DNA of 64,000 nt from assembly GCA_014529385.2 (NCBI GenBank), contig CM043942.1, forward strand, positions 19,543,991 to 19,607,990, read 5' to 3'. The notes under the pieces were generated by a model. The model saw only the letters and a program-made list of their open reading frames with translations. It was not told the origin of the DNA and did no database searches. Both the position numbers and the translations under genes were made by a program. Below, piece after piece: positions 44,883-55,599 of this stretch (within the stretch, counting starts at the first letter, position 1; each line of letters begins with the position of its first letter). This DNA comes from Adiantum capillus-veneris (taxonomy: Eukaryota > Streptophyta > Polypodiopsida > Polypodiales > Pteridaceae).

Positions 44883-45323
44883 TGCCCCCCTTCCTGATGT
44901 AGATTCTGTCCTCGAAAGCTATTGAGTTGAAGCTCGTTCGTCGAGGTGGAAGAGCATTTGAGATGAATGTCCTTAGCCTTCTTCAGTCACTGCAAAATCA
45001 AACAACATTGGCACAGTAATTGCATTCTCAGAAGCGATTAAAAAGCATATGCAGTTTTAGGCAAACAAATTGATTGGTAACAGAATTTTAAACAATTTGT
45101 CAGCAATAAACATTAAATTGCAATGTAATCAAATGCATAAACAGATGTAAAGGTAAAAAATTAAACAAGTCTGGGGTTGCTAATTTAACGGTCGAAAGGC
45201 ACTAGAGATCGACTATTAATATCATGGGTAAGTTTCTTAATTTTCTCTGGTCAATTAAGTTGTTTAATCGCGAGAGCCAAGTATTTCATGTTCGAGGACT
45301 GACTAGAGGCTATACCTAGAAAA
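44883..45323 (-). repeat. 441-bp spacer between LTR B and C
   Basis: Near-identical to 43836-44276, with the same CTAGAAAATGTGCG junction to the next LTR, so both junctions descend from one event. Confidence 0.92.
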
Positions 45324-45927
45324 TGTGCGCGTATGTCGCACGTGTCAATGCAAGGAACTTGCCGATACACCGTGTGCGAGCCACAAATGGCTCCAAGCAC
45401 ACAACAAGCCTAAACTAGTAAGCTCAAAGAAGGCGATGGTGTGTCACTCACCGCTCTACGCTTGCTTCGTGGAGGATTCCTCGCCGCGAAGAAGAAGGAG
45501 ACGCCGCTACGCCACGCTCAATCGCTTCACCGCTGTCATGCCTTCGTAATGCTCGATCGCCCACACACTCCCTCTCTCTCCCTCTCTCACTCTCTCTCTC
45601 TCACACACACACAAAGAGATGAAGCAGAAGAAGAAGGAGATGGAGCAAGAGCACTCTTCAATTGCACAAATGAGAGTGAGTGAATTTTAGGTTTAGTTGA
45701 CTTTTATATGAGCTTACCCCATTCACACTTGGGCGCCCATGCTTAGCCAACTAATCCCTTGAATGTTCTAGTTAGAGTGCGCCTCTCATCGGCGATCACT
45801 CTTACTCTTTCCTATTGGACCGACAAGCCCGGTACCTAACTCTACCAATAAATAATACAATGTCCACCGTAGGTTACAACGTCCGTCTCGTAGGTGATAG
45901 GGTGTCCGTGAGCCGTGAGGGTTAACA
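45324..45927 (-). repeat. LTR copy C (next to the coding region)
   Basis: 604 bp, closest to copy B. TATA box on the minus strand at about 45702-45713. Confidence 0.92.
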
Positions 45928-46722
45928 TGCCCCTTTTCCTGATGTAGATTCCGTCCTCGGAAGCTATTGAGTTGAAGCTCATTCGTCGAGGTGGAAGAGC
46001 ATTTGAGATGAATGTCCTTAGCCTTCTTCAGTCACTGCAAAATCAAACAACATTGGCACAGTAATTGCGTTCTCATAAGCGATTAAAAAGCATATGCAGT
46101 TTTAGGCAGACAAATTGATTGGTAATAGAATTTTAAACAATTTGTCAGCAATAAACATTAAATTGCAATGTAATCAAATGCATAAACAGATGTAAAGGTA
46201 AAAAATTAAACAAGTATGGGGTCGTTAATTTAACGGTCGAAAGGCACTAGAGATCGACTATTAATACCATGGGTAAGTTTCTTAATTTTCTCTGGTCAAT
46301 TAAGTTGTTTAATCGCGAGAGCCAAGTATTTCATGTTCGAGGGATGACTAGAGGCTATACCTAGAAGACCTTGTAGTTAAGCTACGATAAAAGGAATTTC
46401 TCATGAAATCATCGCCTGACTGATTACTTTTTCTTTGACCCCCCAAAGTCTTTTCACAGTGATTCAATTTTGATGTGTGTGCTTATTTTGTATGCCTTGG
46501 GTTTTTTGCTTTTCAAGGAAAAACGCCCACACTGGGAACCTCTAGGGCTCTAGTACCATAGGCGATACATGTGAGTGAAGTACCCAATCAAGCTGAAATT
46601 TCTCTTCCAGCTTAAGATTTTACACTGTGCCACTTTGATTTTTTGTTTGTTCATTTTCAATATTTTAATTTTGTAACTTTGGGGGGTCATATAACACTGT
46701 TACCCTCCCCAGGCTCATCACA
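45928..46722 (-). other. 3' untranslated region and polypurine tract of the gag-pro element
   Basis: The first 439 bp (to 46366) equal the spacers between the tandem LTRs. The rest (46367-46722) is unique, with no coding motif. CAGGAAAAGGGGCA on the minus strand directly before the LTR is the polypurine tract. Confidence 0.8.
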
Positions 46723-48735
46723 TTAGTAAACTCCCTTTATAATACTTAAGCTAAAGGTCAATAGGGATTCTTGAACACTGGGAAGTGTGGATTCCTTTGT
46801 ATCTTCATGGAGGTCCACTATTGTAGGTGGAGACTGTGGAGAAGCTTTTACCTCTATGGATGCATTATATGAGGAGCTAGAAGCTTCATGGGACTCCCCC
46901 CTTCTTGAGCTAGGTGGAATAAATCGTTCTTTCTTTGGTACCCAAACTAGCTCTGGAGCGGGTGTGTAGCGTTCTGTTATTTTTTTCTTTCCACGATTGT
47001 TAATTTGTTTTGGAGCTACGGGATTGAGCTCACATGGACCCGGTGATAAGTAAGAGCACAATTTACGTTTTGGCACCCAGCTTTGATCATTTCCTTGATA
47101 GTAGCCTTGGGCTTCCAATAGTCATTTAGGAATCCAACGCCACGTTTCCTTGCTTTTCTTGGAGCTAGTGGTACGTTTCTTACCAGGCTTTCGTTTTTTA
47201 GCACTAGCTATGGTCGCTAAAGAAGCTTTAGGGACCCACTTGTATGTTTTCTTCGTTACATTAGGATGAGTCTTGTCGGAAGCTATATGCATTGCTTGTA
47301 GCATATTTAAGGGTACGGGCATTTCATCCCCCTCAGGTGTTACCCAGGTCGTCCCCCTATTTCCCCAAGTGTCTATGGTTGCTGCTAGGTGGACCCAATC
47401 CACCTTGTCCGACTCAGTCATCCCAGGTAGTACATCCATATAAGGAGAATCTTCCCCAACATCGGTGTCCGCTTTACACGTGTAATAATACTGCAATGGG
47501 GCCGAGTGAACTGTGGTGTCAGATCTATGATCAATTATAAACCTGTTTCCTAGAGGATGTGCTCGACCCGTCACAAGATCCACTCGAATGACAGAATCTT
47601 GGAACTGCAAGTAGACATGGTTTTTAGACCAGTCATGTACAATTTTTGCTTCCCTCATGAAAGGACGTCCTAAGATCATCTCTAATGCCATAGTGTGTTT
47701 GGAGAAATCCATAACAATGAAGGTAACTCGTATTTTATGTCCAAAGACCTTGATCTTGAGATCTTCTAGCATCCCAATAGGTTTAACAATGGACCCATTG
47801 GCCATCTTCACTACTATGGTTGTGGTCGCAAGGTGAGGTCTTCCCATAGTTTCCCAGCAATTTTTAGTCACAATGCTAACCCCAGCGCCACCATCAAGGA
47901 TTCCCTTCACAGTTAATCCCTTAGTAGAGATTGGTATAGTCGCATTGGATTCATCACCCTCAAAGTATTGTCCCAATTTGTTAACAGGTATTTCTATAAC
48001 AAGGTTCTCATCTAGGTTGGGTTGTGGATCTAAGTGTTCCTCCTCTATTGGCATCTCCCCAGCTCCATCCATCTGTGCAAATTGTGGTAGCCCAAACTTC
48101 AGTTCTCCATTGAGGAAGGCTCGAAGAGCTGAGACTAGCTCAGGGTCTTTATATAGTTTGGAAATGATGGTGGTTCTAACTTCTGAAGACATGAAATCCA
48201 TCAATTTGGCAATGTTTAACGGCACCTTTTGGCCTTGAGTCCCTTGACGTGGGGAAGATGGGATCTCCATTTCTTCGATAGGATCAGGTAGTCCCTTTGT
48301 AAACATTCTTTCCATCAAGAAGTGAGTACGTCCACTTTCCCATGACTTTAAGTCACTTTCTTCTTCGATGACACTAGTTATGTCCAAGGGTCTATGGACT
48401 TGGTGAGGTTGTTGTTGCGTAGGGAACACGGTGTCTATAATCTGGATCTTCCTAGGTGCTGGTTCTAGATCCCTTTGGGTATCTTCTACCAAAATCCTTA
48501 AATGCTTGACTCGCTCAATCTCCTCTGTATGGTTTGGATAAGTTCCTATCTTCTTTTTGGATCCTGGCTCATGAAGATCTTCCTTGTTGGTTTCTATGTT
48601 AGTGGTCGTTTTGGCCTCCATGGTTTCACCTGAATCAGAATCTTCTTCAACGTCGTTCATATATACGGGGTCGTCACCAATCCCTATGTTGGTCTTTGAA
48701 TTGGGGTCTGGTGACGTCGCTGCTTTTTGCGATCT
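46723..48735 (-). pseudogene. protease region with WVPK-repeat tail
   Basis: The frame continues from gag through TGA (48742-48744) and TGA (47122-47124). The retropepsin reads KGILDGGAGVSIVTKNCWE (DGG active site) and ALEMILGRPFMREAKIVHDW. N-terminal to it is an acidic linker. The tail, rich in Lys and Arg, contains WVPK or WIPK four times (about 47235, 47135, 47075, 46942). No RT motif follows; the frame ends at 46723. The protease would mature its own gag. Same frame throughout. Confidence 0.75.
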
Positions 48736-48741
48736 CTTTCT

Positions 48742-51700
48742 TCATGTTTTCTTCTTTTTCTGAGATTGGGCAATTGATGCCATGTCTCTTTCCTCAAGAA
48801 TATAATTTTGTTTTTGGAGCATCGATCGTGTGAATACGTTTACTGGTACCATGGGTGTACTTGGTGATGGCTCCTCAGTAACTTCAATCAAGTTTAATGG
48901 CGTGATCTTCGGTGCATTTGGATTATTTGGACATTGGGCAATCAAATGATCTATGCCACATCGATTACACATGAGTATCGGCATTGTAGACATGCTCGCT
49001 TGATTGGTTTGCATTAGTGTGGCGTTCTTTTGTAGCCTAATAGGACACTCGGCTACACGATGAGGACCTCCACACTCATAACATTGAAGAGGTGGTCTCT
49101 TAGCAGTGTAGTTGATATTTTGGCCTCTTGCCGCAAGAGCAGCTACTTGATATACAGGTTTGACTTGTCCCCAATAGTCCTTCATGTAGTATTGTGGACT
49201 TTCTTCAAGCACATCCATCCCATAGGCGATATTAGGATCTATATCTTCCTCATAGCCTTCCAAACAAGAAATAGATGACTCACAACCCACTTGATTCACA
49301 GAAGTGATTCTCGGATGTGGTGGTTGCGATCCTAGCACTGGAGGTGGTAAGGGTGTTGTTTGAACAACATTTTGGGCCCTAGGGACCATGTGTTGTGCTG
49401 TTTGTTCAAGAGGTGGGGCCGACATCAATGCAGGCACTCGAGGTGTGTCTGTCCATGCTAAGGTTGGTCTATTGGCCATCGCGCGCTTAAATACTATGAA
49501 ATCCTTAGCTTGATGACCATACCTTCCACATGCATTGCAGTTCCCATTGAATTTTACTCTAAAAGTAGGGCATTCACTGGTACTATGCGGTCCATAGCAT
49601 ACTGAGCACCATTGCTGCTCCCTTCGTGGATACATATGATTGTTTTGCGGAGCACGATTGTCTCTAAGACTCTCTTGAATAGCCTTGGTGAGATCTGCTA
49701 AAGTCATCTCAGATATCTTTGGCTCCTTAGCAATAGGCTTTAGGGTCATTGGATGATGCCCCGATGCTTGTGAGCTAATAGATTTAGGCTCAATAGACAC
49801 TCTTTCTCCTTGAATCATTAAATTATCCTCCAATTGGATCGCATTGGTGGCGACTGCTTCCGAAGTGGTGATACCTCTAATGACTAGGCCATTGTAGATA
49901 TCCTCATGCCGTAATCCCCTAATGAATCTATCGAGCAATTGGTTATTGTTGAAGCGCTCATTTGGATTACAACGAGAATTCAAATGCTTCAATCAACTTA
50001 TAAAGTCTCTCACCGACTCTCCTTTCTCGCGTTGGGCTTTCTGGAGTTGAGAGGCTACACCCCAAAGCACTCCCTCTCGTATGTATTCTTTTAAGAACAG
50101 TCTTCTAAGAGTAGGATAAATCGTTTTTTCTTCCACCCTTAGGGTTCTATACCAATCCCCAGCCTTTCCACTTAAGGTTAGGCTTAAAGCATTGCTCTTA
50201 TGTAGGTCATTGTGTTCTCCTAGAGAATCGCATATTTGTTCAAACACTTCGATATGCTTTCTCACATCCCCGTCTCCAATAAATTTCTGTGTGAGCTTGG
50301 CTATTTGTACTGCCTTACTTCTAGGTTCTCTATCAGGCGTGTTACGCATATTCTCAGCAATAGATCGACCAATAGCTTGAGCAAATGTTGCCAAGTCACC
50401 TAAGTGAGCAGGCACCGTGGGTGAAGGTGCTCCAGAGACTACATGTGGAGTAGGTATTGGCATTGGGATTGGCGCATAGGAAGCCCTTGGGTTCCACGTT
50501 GGGTACGATGTTGTGCCATGTGGTGGTCCATAGTTCATATGAGTGGCCCTAGGCATAGCAGACGTCGGATGTGACATGCTAATGCTAGCCGGTATAGTCC
50601 CATGGAAATAAGAACTTGTGTATTGTGGTTGTGGAGCATAGGTAGTTGAAACAATGGGAGGGGTAGGGACTACATGAGTGTGATGATCCATAGGTACATA
50701 CGATTGGTACACACTTATAGGTACTGTTGCAGGCATTGAGCTACCATGTAGTGGTGCTTTACTAACAAATGAGGTCCATGGCGTGTTTTTCGGCATGCCC
50801 ATGATTGGGGTAGGCATGGTAGCCGTGGTGTCATCAAGGGAAAGATGAGCTAGACTTGGAAAGGTGAAGCTATCACTTGTGGGCTCAGATTGCACTGAGA
50901 CCCCTGGCGAAACAACATATGGGGGATCGATGGGACTTACCGAGGGAGTCTCCATTTGCAATAAGGTCGGTTGTTTAGCCTTCCCTGTATCCAAGAATCT
51001 CATGAGACCCGTTGAAGGCATGTTGATCCCCTTGTTCTGTCTCTCTAACTCAATGACCCTATGGATGACCTCACAAACTCTTTGTTGTTGATATTCCACA
51101 CTAGTAGCACCCATTGTGGATTGTAGGACATCTAACCAACCCACGTGATAGGTGTGACCTGTGTATAGGTCGGTCAAAGTCTCTGTTTGTAATTTGTACT
51201 CCCAGTTCTCATTTAAGAACACTCCATCTAGGATTGAGGTGCTAGGGGTGTCGTTTGAGCTATATGCAATGTTGCTTTCTAGGGGTTGGCCCTTAGCGGT
51301 TGCTAAATCAGGAGCACTTGATTGCTCTCTTAGCAAGGATATTGACATAGGAGCTTTCGCTTTTAACTCTCTTCGTTGCTCCACCTTGCGTAAGCTCTCG
51401 ACTTCCTTTTCCCTTGCTGCAAAGATATATCGCTCAACCTCTTGTACTTCGGCAAGGCTTCTATCATCGGGTAATATGACCTCGGAGGGAAATAACTCTG
51501 AAGAGTGAGGAGGTGCAGTGAATGAAGTATTCACGTGCACATTCTCTAACGGTATAGGGTCTACGTTTTTCACGAGTGGAGAATTTACTTCCCCACCCCT
51601 CTCAGTTACATCATTAGTTCCATGTTCGGAGCGAGTGGCTCTACTAAAGGTTTCCTTTAGGCGGTTAAGCAGGCTCGGCCCGGACCGAGGACCCATGGCA

Positions 51701-51750
51701 TGCATGTCTTGGCTCGAGCTATCGGGATTAGGCATTGGGAAACCCTCCAT
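48742..51750 (-). pseudogene. gag of the non-autonomous element
   Basis: ATG at 51750 (MEGFPMPNPDSSSQ) starts a frame of about 1000 codons with one TGA at 49993-49995 (context RDFIS-stop-LKHLNS, fits CGA). A long Pro/Ser/Thr-rich N-terminal part is followed by the capsid domain (FIGDGDVRKHIEVFEQICDS, KAGDWYRTLR). Four zinc knuckles follow: CSVCYGPHSTSEC, CNACGRYGHQAKDF (last Cys lost), CYECGGPHRVAEC and CNRCGIDHLIAQC; three have only three residues before the His. The length is large for a gag. Confidence 0.82.
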
Positions 51751-52720
51751 GACGTCGTAGTCAGAGGAAGAGTCACTAGCCGCTATGTTCGGTCTTGGTT
51801 TGTACTACCTTGGGTCCCCGTCGAGGGCCCAGAACCTAAAGTAGGTGGATATTGAGAACTCGCGTAAGTCGAAATTCTCTCTAGTTGCTCCGTCTCTAGG
51901 ACACGACCAGAGCGTAGATACATGTGCTTTGGGTGCCCTACAAGTGTCGGCAAGTACCCTCAAAGGTTACTTGCTTTGTTTTGTGGGTGTTTTGCACCCC
52001 GTTTTCTACTTGATTTTTTCTTGTTTTTGATGTTTTTTGAATGTTTTTTAATGTTTGATTTTTTTGATTAAAGTGTGTGATAGCTCGAAACGAGCGTATC
52101 ACTTAGAGGGTCGCTGTGTGCTTTACAACACAATTTTTGGGCATCTGACGTTCCGTTGGTCCTCAAAAAATCGATTTTTAGCTACGTGTGAAGCTAAAAT
52201 TCGTTTTTTTAAAAGGCGACTGGGGCCTAGGCCTGAGCGTGAGCTTGGGCTTGGGTCTGGGAGATATTCCCGATCCCGGTCCTACCTTTAATTTTTTTAA
52301 TTTTTTTTTGAATTTCTTTTACTTAAAAAAAAAAGGATAAGGTCGCCGCGGCCTGCACGAGAGCACACACACACACACTCTATCTACCTACTTCTAACTA
52401 ATACACCTACTCTTACACACTAACACACTCTATTAACTCTCACTAATCTACTTCCTACTTACTGTACACAGAAAACTAACTACCTTAATACGCAGAGAAT
52501 AAACACAGAACCTTTGAAATCTCCATTAACAAAAAAAAACTAACTACCTTAATACACAGAGAATAAACACAGAACCTTTGATATCTCCATTAAGAAAAAA
52601 AACACATAGTATAACACCAAATCCCTCTTCTCAACACACACACTCCTTCCCTACCTTTCCTGTAATTGAAATTGCACCACGGAGAAGCACGGAGTGCTAC
52701 TCGAACTTAATGCACGACAT
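51751..52720 (-). other. long 5' leader of the gag-pro element
   Basis: Non-coding on the minus strand. It holds a GC-rich stretch with CCCAAGCCCAAGCTC near 52240, poly-T/poly-A runs, an AC-rich stretch and an approximately 66-bp tandem duplication (52474-52605, with GAATAAACACAGAACCTTTG twice). Related DNA in the opposite orientation flanks the element. Confidence 0.7.
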
Positions 52721-52738
52721 TCCCCGGCAACGGCGCCA
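52721..52738 (-). other. primer binding site, tRNA-Asp type
   Basis: On the minus strand TGGCGCCGTTGCCGGGGA, four bases after the 5' LTR. This is the primer type of plant Athila/Tat elements, complementary to the tRNA-Asp 3' end. Confidence 0.9.
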
Positions 52739-52742
52739 AAAA

Positions 52743-52986
52743 TGTGCGCGTATGTCGCAGGTGTCAATGCAAGGAACTTGCCGATACACCGTGTGTGAGC
52801 CACAAATAGCTCGAAGCACGCAACAAGCCTAAACTAGTAAGCTCAAAGAAGGCGATGGTGTGTCACTCACCGCTCTACGCTTGCTTCGTGGAGGATTCCT
52901 TGCCGCCAAGAAGAAGGAGACGCCGCTACGCCGCGCTCAACCTCTTCACCGCCGTCGTGCCTTCGTAATGCTCGATCGCCCACACA

Positions 52987-53018
<32 letters not shown>

Positions 53019-53352
53019 TACACACACACACAAGGAGGTGAAGAAGAAGAAGATGGAGATGGAGATGGAGCAAGAGCACTCTTCTATTGTACAAATGAGA
53101 GAATGAGTGAATTTTAGGTTTAGTTGACTTTTATATGAGCTCGCCCCATTCACACTTGGACGCCCATGCTTAGCCAACTAATCCCTTGAATGTTCTAGTT
53201 AGAGTGCGCCTCTCATCGGCGATCACTCTTACCCTTTTCCTATTGGACCGACAAGCCCGGTCTGACTCTACCAAATAAATAATACAATGTCCGTCGTAGG
53301 TTAGAACGTCCATCGTAGGTGATAGGGTGTCCGTGAGCCGTGAGGGTTAACA
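52743..53352 (-). repeat. LTR copy D (5' LTR of the insertion)
   Basis: 610 bp, TGTGCGCG to GGTTAACA on plus, followed by GTGCA. Pairs with copy A by shared variants. TATA box on the minus strand at about 53127-53138. Confidence 0.92.
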
Positions 53353-53357
53353 GTGCA

Positions 53358-53640
53358 ATTCTATGTTAGAGAGTGTGTGAGCAGAGGTAATTAGTTGTGT
53401 TAGCTGCAAGGAGGTTAGACAGAGCTGTTAGGAGCTTCTGTGTGCAAAGATTATCCTCATAAAAACATTTTTTTGAAAAAAGTTAAATTAAAAAAAAAAC
53501 GTTCGAAAATATTAAGACCAAAAAGAAAATTTGAAAACAAAAAGGAAAATAAAAAAATCTCACTTTAAAAGGAAGGGATCGGGATCTTCCCCTAAGCCCA
53601 AGCAGCCCAGGCCCAAGCCTCAGTCCTCAGTCTTATGATA
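53358..53640 (+). repeat. leader DNA of a related gag-pro element (right flank)
   Basis: AAAAGGAAGGGATCGGGATC, then CCCAAGC-GCCCAGGCCCAAGC, is the inverted counterpart of the GC-rich block at about 52210-52290. So the gag-pro element sits in the leader of a relative in the opposite orientation. Confidence 0.6.
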
Positions 53641-53645
53641 TACTA

Positions 53646-53660
53646 GGGTAGAGGTGCCAG
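53646..53660 (+). repeat. left terminal inverted repeat
   Basis: GGGTAGAGGTGCCAG after TA. An imperfect TTAGAGAC match continues the repeat after an insert. Confidence 0.8.
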
Positions 53661-54890
53661 CCAGTAAAAGTACGGGGCCCAAATTAGAGACACACATTAG
53701 ACACTAGTCCTATTATTTAAAGATACTTTTTTGTCCCAAAAGAGAGACACTTGTTACACCGTGTCTATTTTTCCATACAAGGAGAAGTAATAATTTAACA
53801 CTAAGGTTTTCTATTCTACAACTAGCACGCTTGTCTTTCTTTTCTCATCTCGTCCCTTTCTACAAATGGAGCAAGTGCCCTTCCCTTTTCATAATGGACC
53901 TGCACAACAGTTAAGTAGCAGCTTGTCAGCAATTGGCTATCATATTTCCAACATGCATTAAAGAGCAGTTCTACAAATGATGACACACACAACATCACCG
54001 TCATGAAAATACCTTGTACATTTATCATACCAACCAAAAACGACATGTTGAATTCAATCGAGTGATCCCCATTAACACACTCATCTATTACAACCATTAC
54101 AACCTGGGGGAAAATGCCTGCTCATTAAGCCTCTAAGCAATAGCTCAGATGAACCCAAGCTATGTATTTAGTCCAGCAAACTATCCTGGAACAAGACCTC
54201 ACACTGTCAGCAATACACTCACCTCCAGCAACTAGCCCTCACATTTTACACGTCCTGCTCAACAGTACACTCATTGCCAACAGCCAACACCCACAAGATC
54301 GACATCACACAAACCAACACTCACAAGTAGTACACCTGCTACACACACCAACACTCTCAAGGAGTAAACCTGCTACACATACCTCGCACGCTTCTTCAAG
54401 CTTTATTCTATGACAACTTATGGCTTCAATAGTACCCTGTGAGTGTAAGGGTTTTTTGCTAGAAAGACATCCACAACTTGAAAACTTACTCTACACTATT
54501 AATTCACAAGCATGGGGGACGTGTATGCTGTTGCGGACGCATACATGTGATGCCAATTTTCCTCTGCAAAGTTCAACGTAAAAAAGGCCCATTCATATCA
54601 CCCAAGGCTTCCTCATCAACAACTACTTCCTACTCATCAACATTAATCAAGAAGCGAGCTGCAAGTCCCAAGCGCACTTCTGCCCCCCCTCCTAAGAAAA
54701 AGTTTTTGTTGAGAGACTATTCACATCTTCTCAAAGAGTTTGATGACTGATATTCTTTCTTGAGTTAACTCTAAAAGGTAAGCTAACAACTGTGTTTTTA
54801 ATCATAATCATTTTCATTAAGTTTTCAATGTAATGTATAAAGACAACTTGTTTGACTCTGATATAATAACTTTTGTTTTAAAACAAACAG
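53661..54890 (+). other. transposon 5' region with possible spliced leader
   Basis: A good donor AAAAG/GTAAGC (GT at 54778) and acceptor AAACAAACAG (ends 54890) bound a 113-bp AT-rich intron directly before the transposase ATG. An open frame 54478-54750 (Lys/Ser-rich, no domain recognised) lies upstream. Confidence 0.4.
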
Positions 54891-54891
54891 A

Positions 54892-55392
54892 ATGGTAAGA
54901 GGCACACGAACCAACAGCCATGCCCAAAGATCATCAACAAGGAAAACCACAATTACATCACCATCAATACAACATGCTCAGAGCAGCAGGAGAAAGAGGA
55001 AGTTTCACTCTAAAATCAGTAAAACACCACGTCTAGCGCTTCAAACAAAGGCAACATTTCCCAAACCCTCACCTCTAGCATCAACCGCTCCAAAACAGTC
55101 AATAAATGACAACAACAATGCAAACAAAGGAGATAGAAGCTACACAACCAAAAAGGCATACCATTCTTTCATGAACAGCTCAAGACATGGCCAAAGCTCT
55201 CCGTGCTCGTGAACAAGGTCTCTCACTGCACAAATGCTCCATGTTGTATGGGATGAGTAAGTTTGCAATAATCAATTGGGAAGAAGGTCGAACCCAAAAG
55301 AAACAAAAAGACCCTCCCACCATCCTCTCGTAAGAAGAAGAAGCTTTGCTGCTAGAGTGGATACTCAAAAATTTTCATTCAGATTATGGGGT
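54892..55392 (+). pseudogene. pogo-like transposase, N-terminal half
   Basis: ATG at 54892 starts a basic, Ser/Thr-rich region. After a +1 shift near 55190 the frame reads ALRAREQGLSLHKCSMLYGM then SKFAIINWEEGRT, a Psq/CENP-B helix-turn-helix that binds the terminal repeats, then PPTILS, a TAA, and EEEALLLEWILKNFHSDYGV. It ends abruptly at the inverted repeat at 55393. The catalytic half is on the opposite strand. Confidence 0.72.
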
Positions 55393-55523
55393 AGCTACAA
55401 AATGGCAGTACTACTACCTGCTAGAGTAAGTTGTACCTTAAGTACTTAAAGTAAAACCGCCAAAAAAACCATTAAGTAGATCTGCCTTGTAGTGTTTGTC
55501 AAAGTTTTCTAGTCGAACTCACT
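55393..55523. repeat. inner inverted repeat, left arm
   Basis: About 130 bp (ACAAAATGGCAGTACTACTA ... TTTTCTAGTCGAACTC) whose reverse complement is at 57360-57491 with about 8 mismatches. It bounds the inverted segment. Confidence 0.92.
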
Positions 55524-55599
55524 TTGTGCTTGTTGTCGAGCGCTTCTGAGTTTTTCCATTCAAAGTCTCCTTTTGAGAGCATGGTAGGGTTGGTCTATG

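Larger units (their letters stand above)
43256..53352 (-). mobile_element. non-autonomous gag-pro LTR retrotransposon with tandem LTRs
   Basis: Outer LTRs at 43256-43835 and 52743-53352 are flanked by the 5-bp duplication GTGCA (43251-43255, 53353-53357). Coding is on the minus strand: gag then protease, with no RT, RNase H or integrase anywhere inside. The primer site matches tRNA-Asp as in Athila/Tat elements. Two additional LTR copies sit next to the left LTR, each with a 441-bp spacer. It would need enzymes from a related autonomous element. Confidence 0.88.

Noticed and set aside
43380-45683. Protein-coding frames such as SLTALRLLRGGFLAAKKKETP
   Set aside because: They recur only because they lie inside the LTR copies A-D, upstream or downstream of the TATA box, and have no gene context.
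46723-51750. TGA recoded as an amino acid, or edited U-to-C
   Set aside because: No known nuclear TGA recoding in land plants would explain it, and U-to-C editing is organellar. C-to-T mutation of CGA is simpler. Kept only as a testable alternative.
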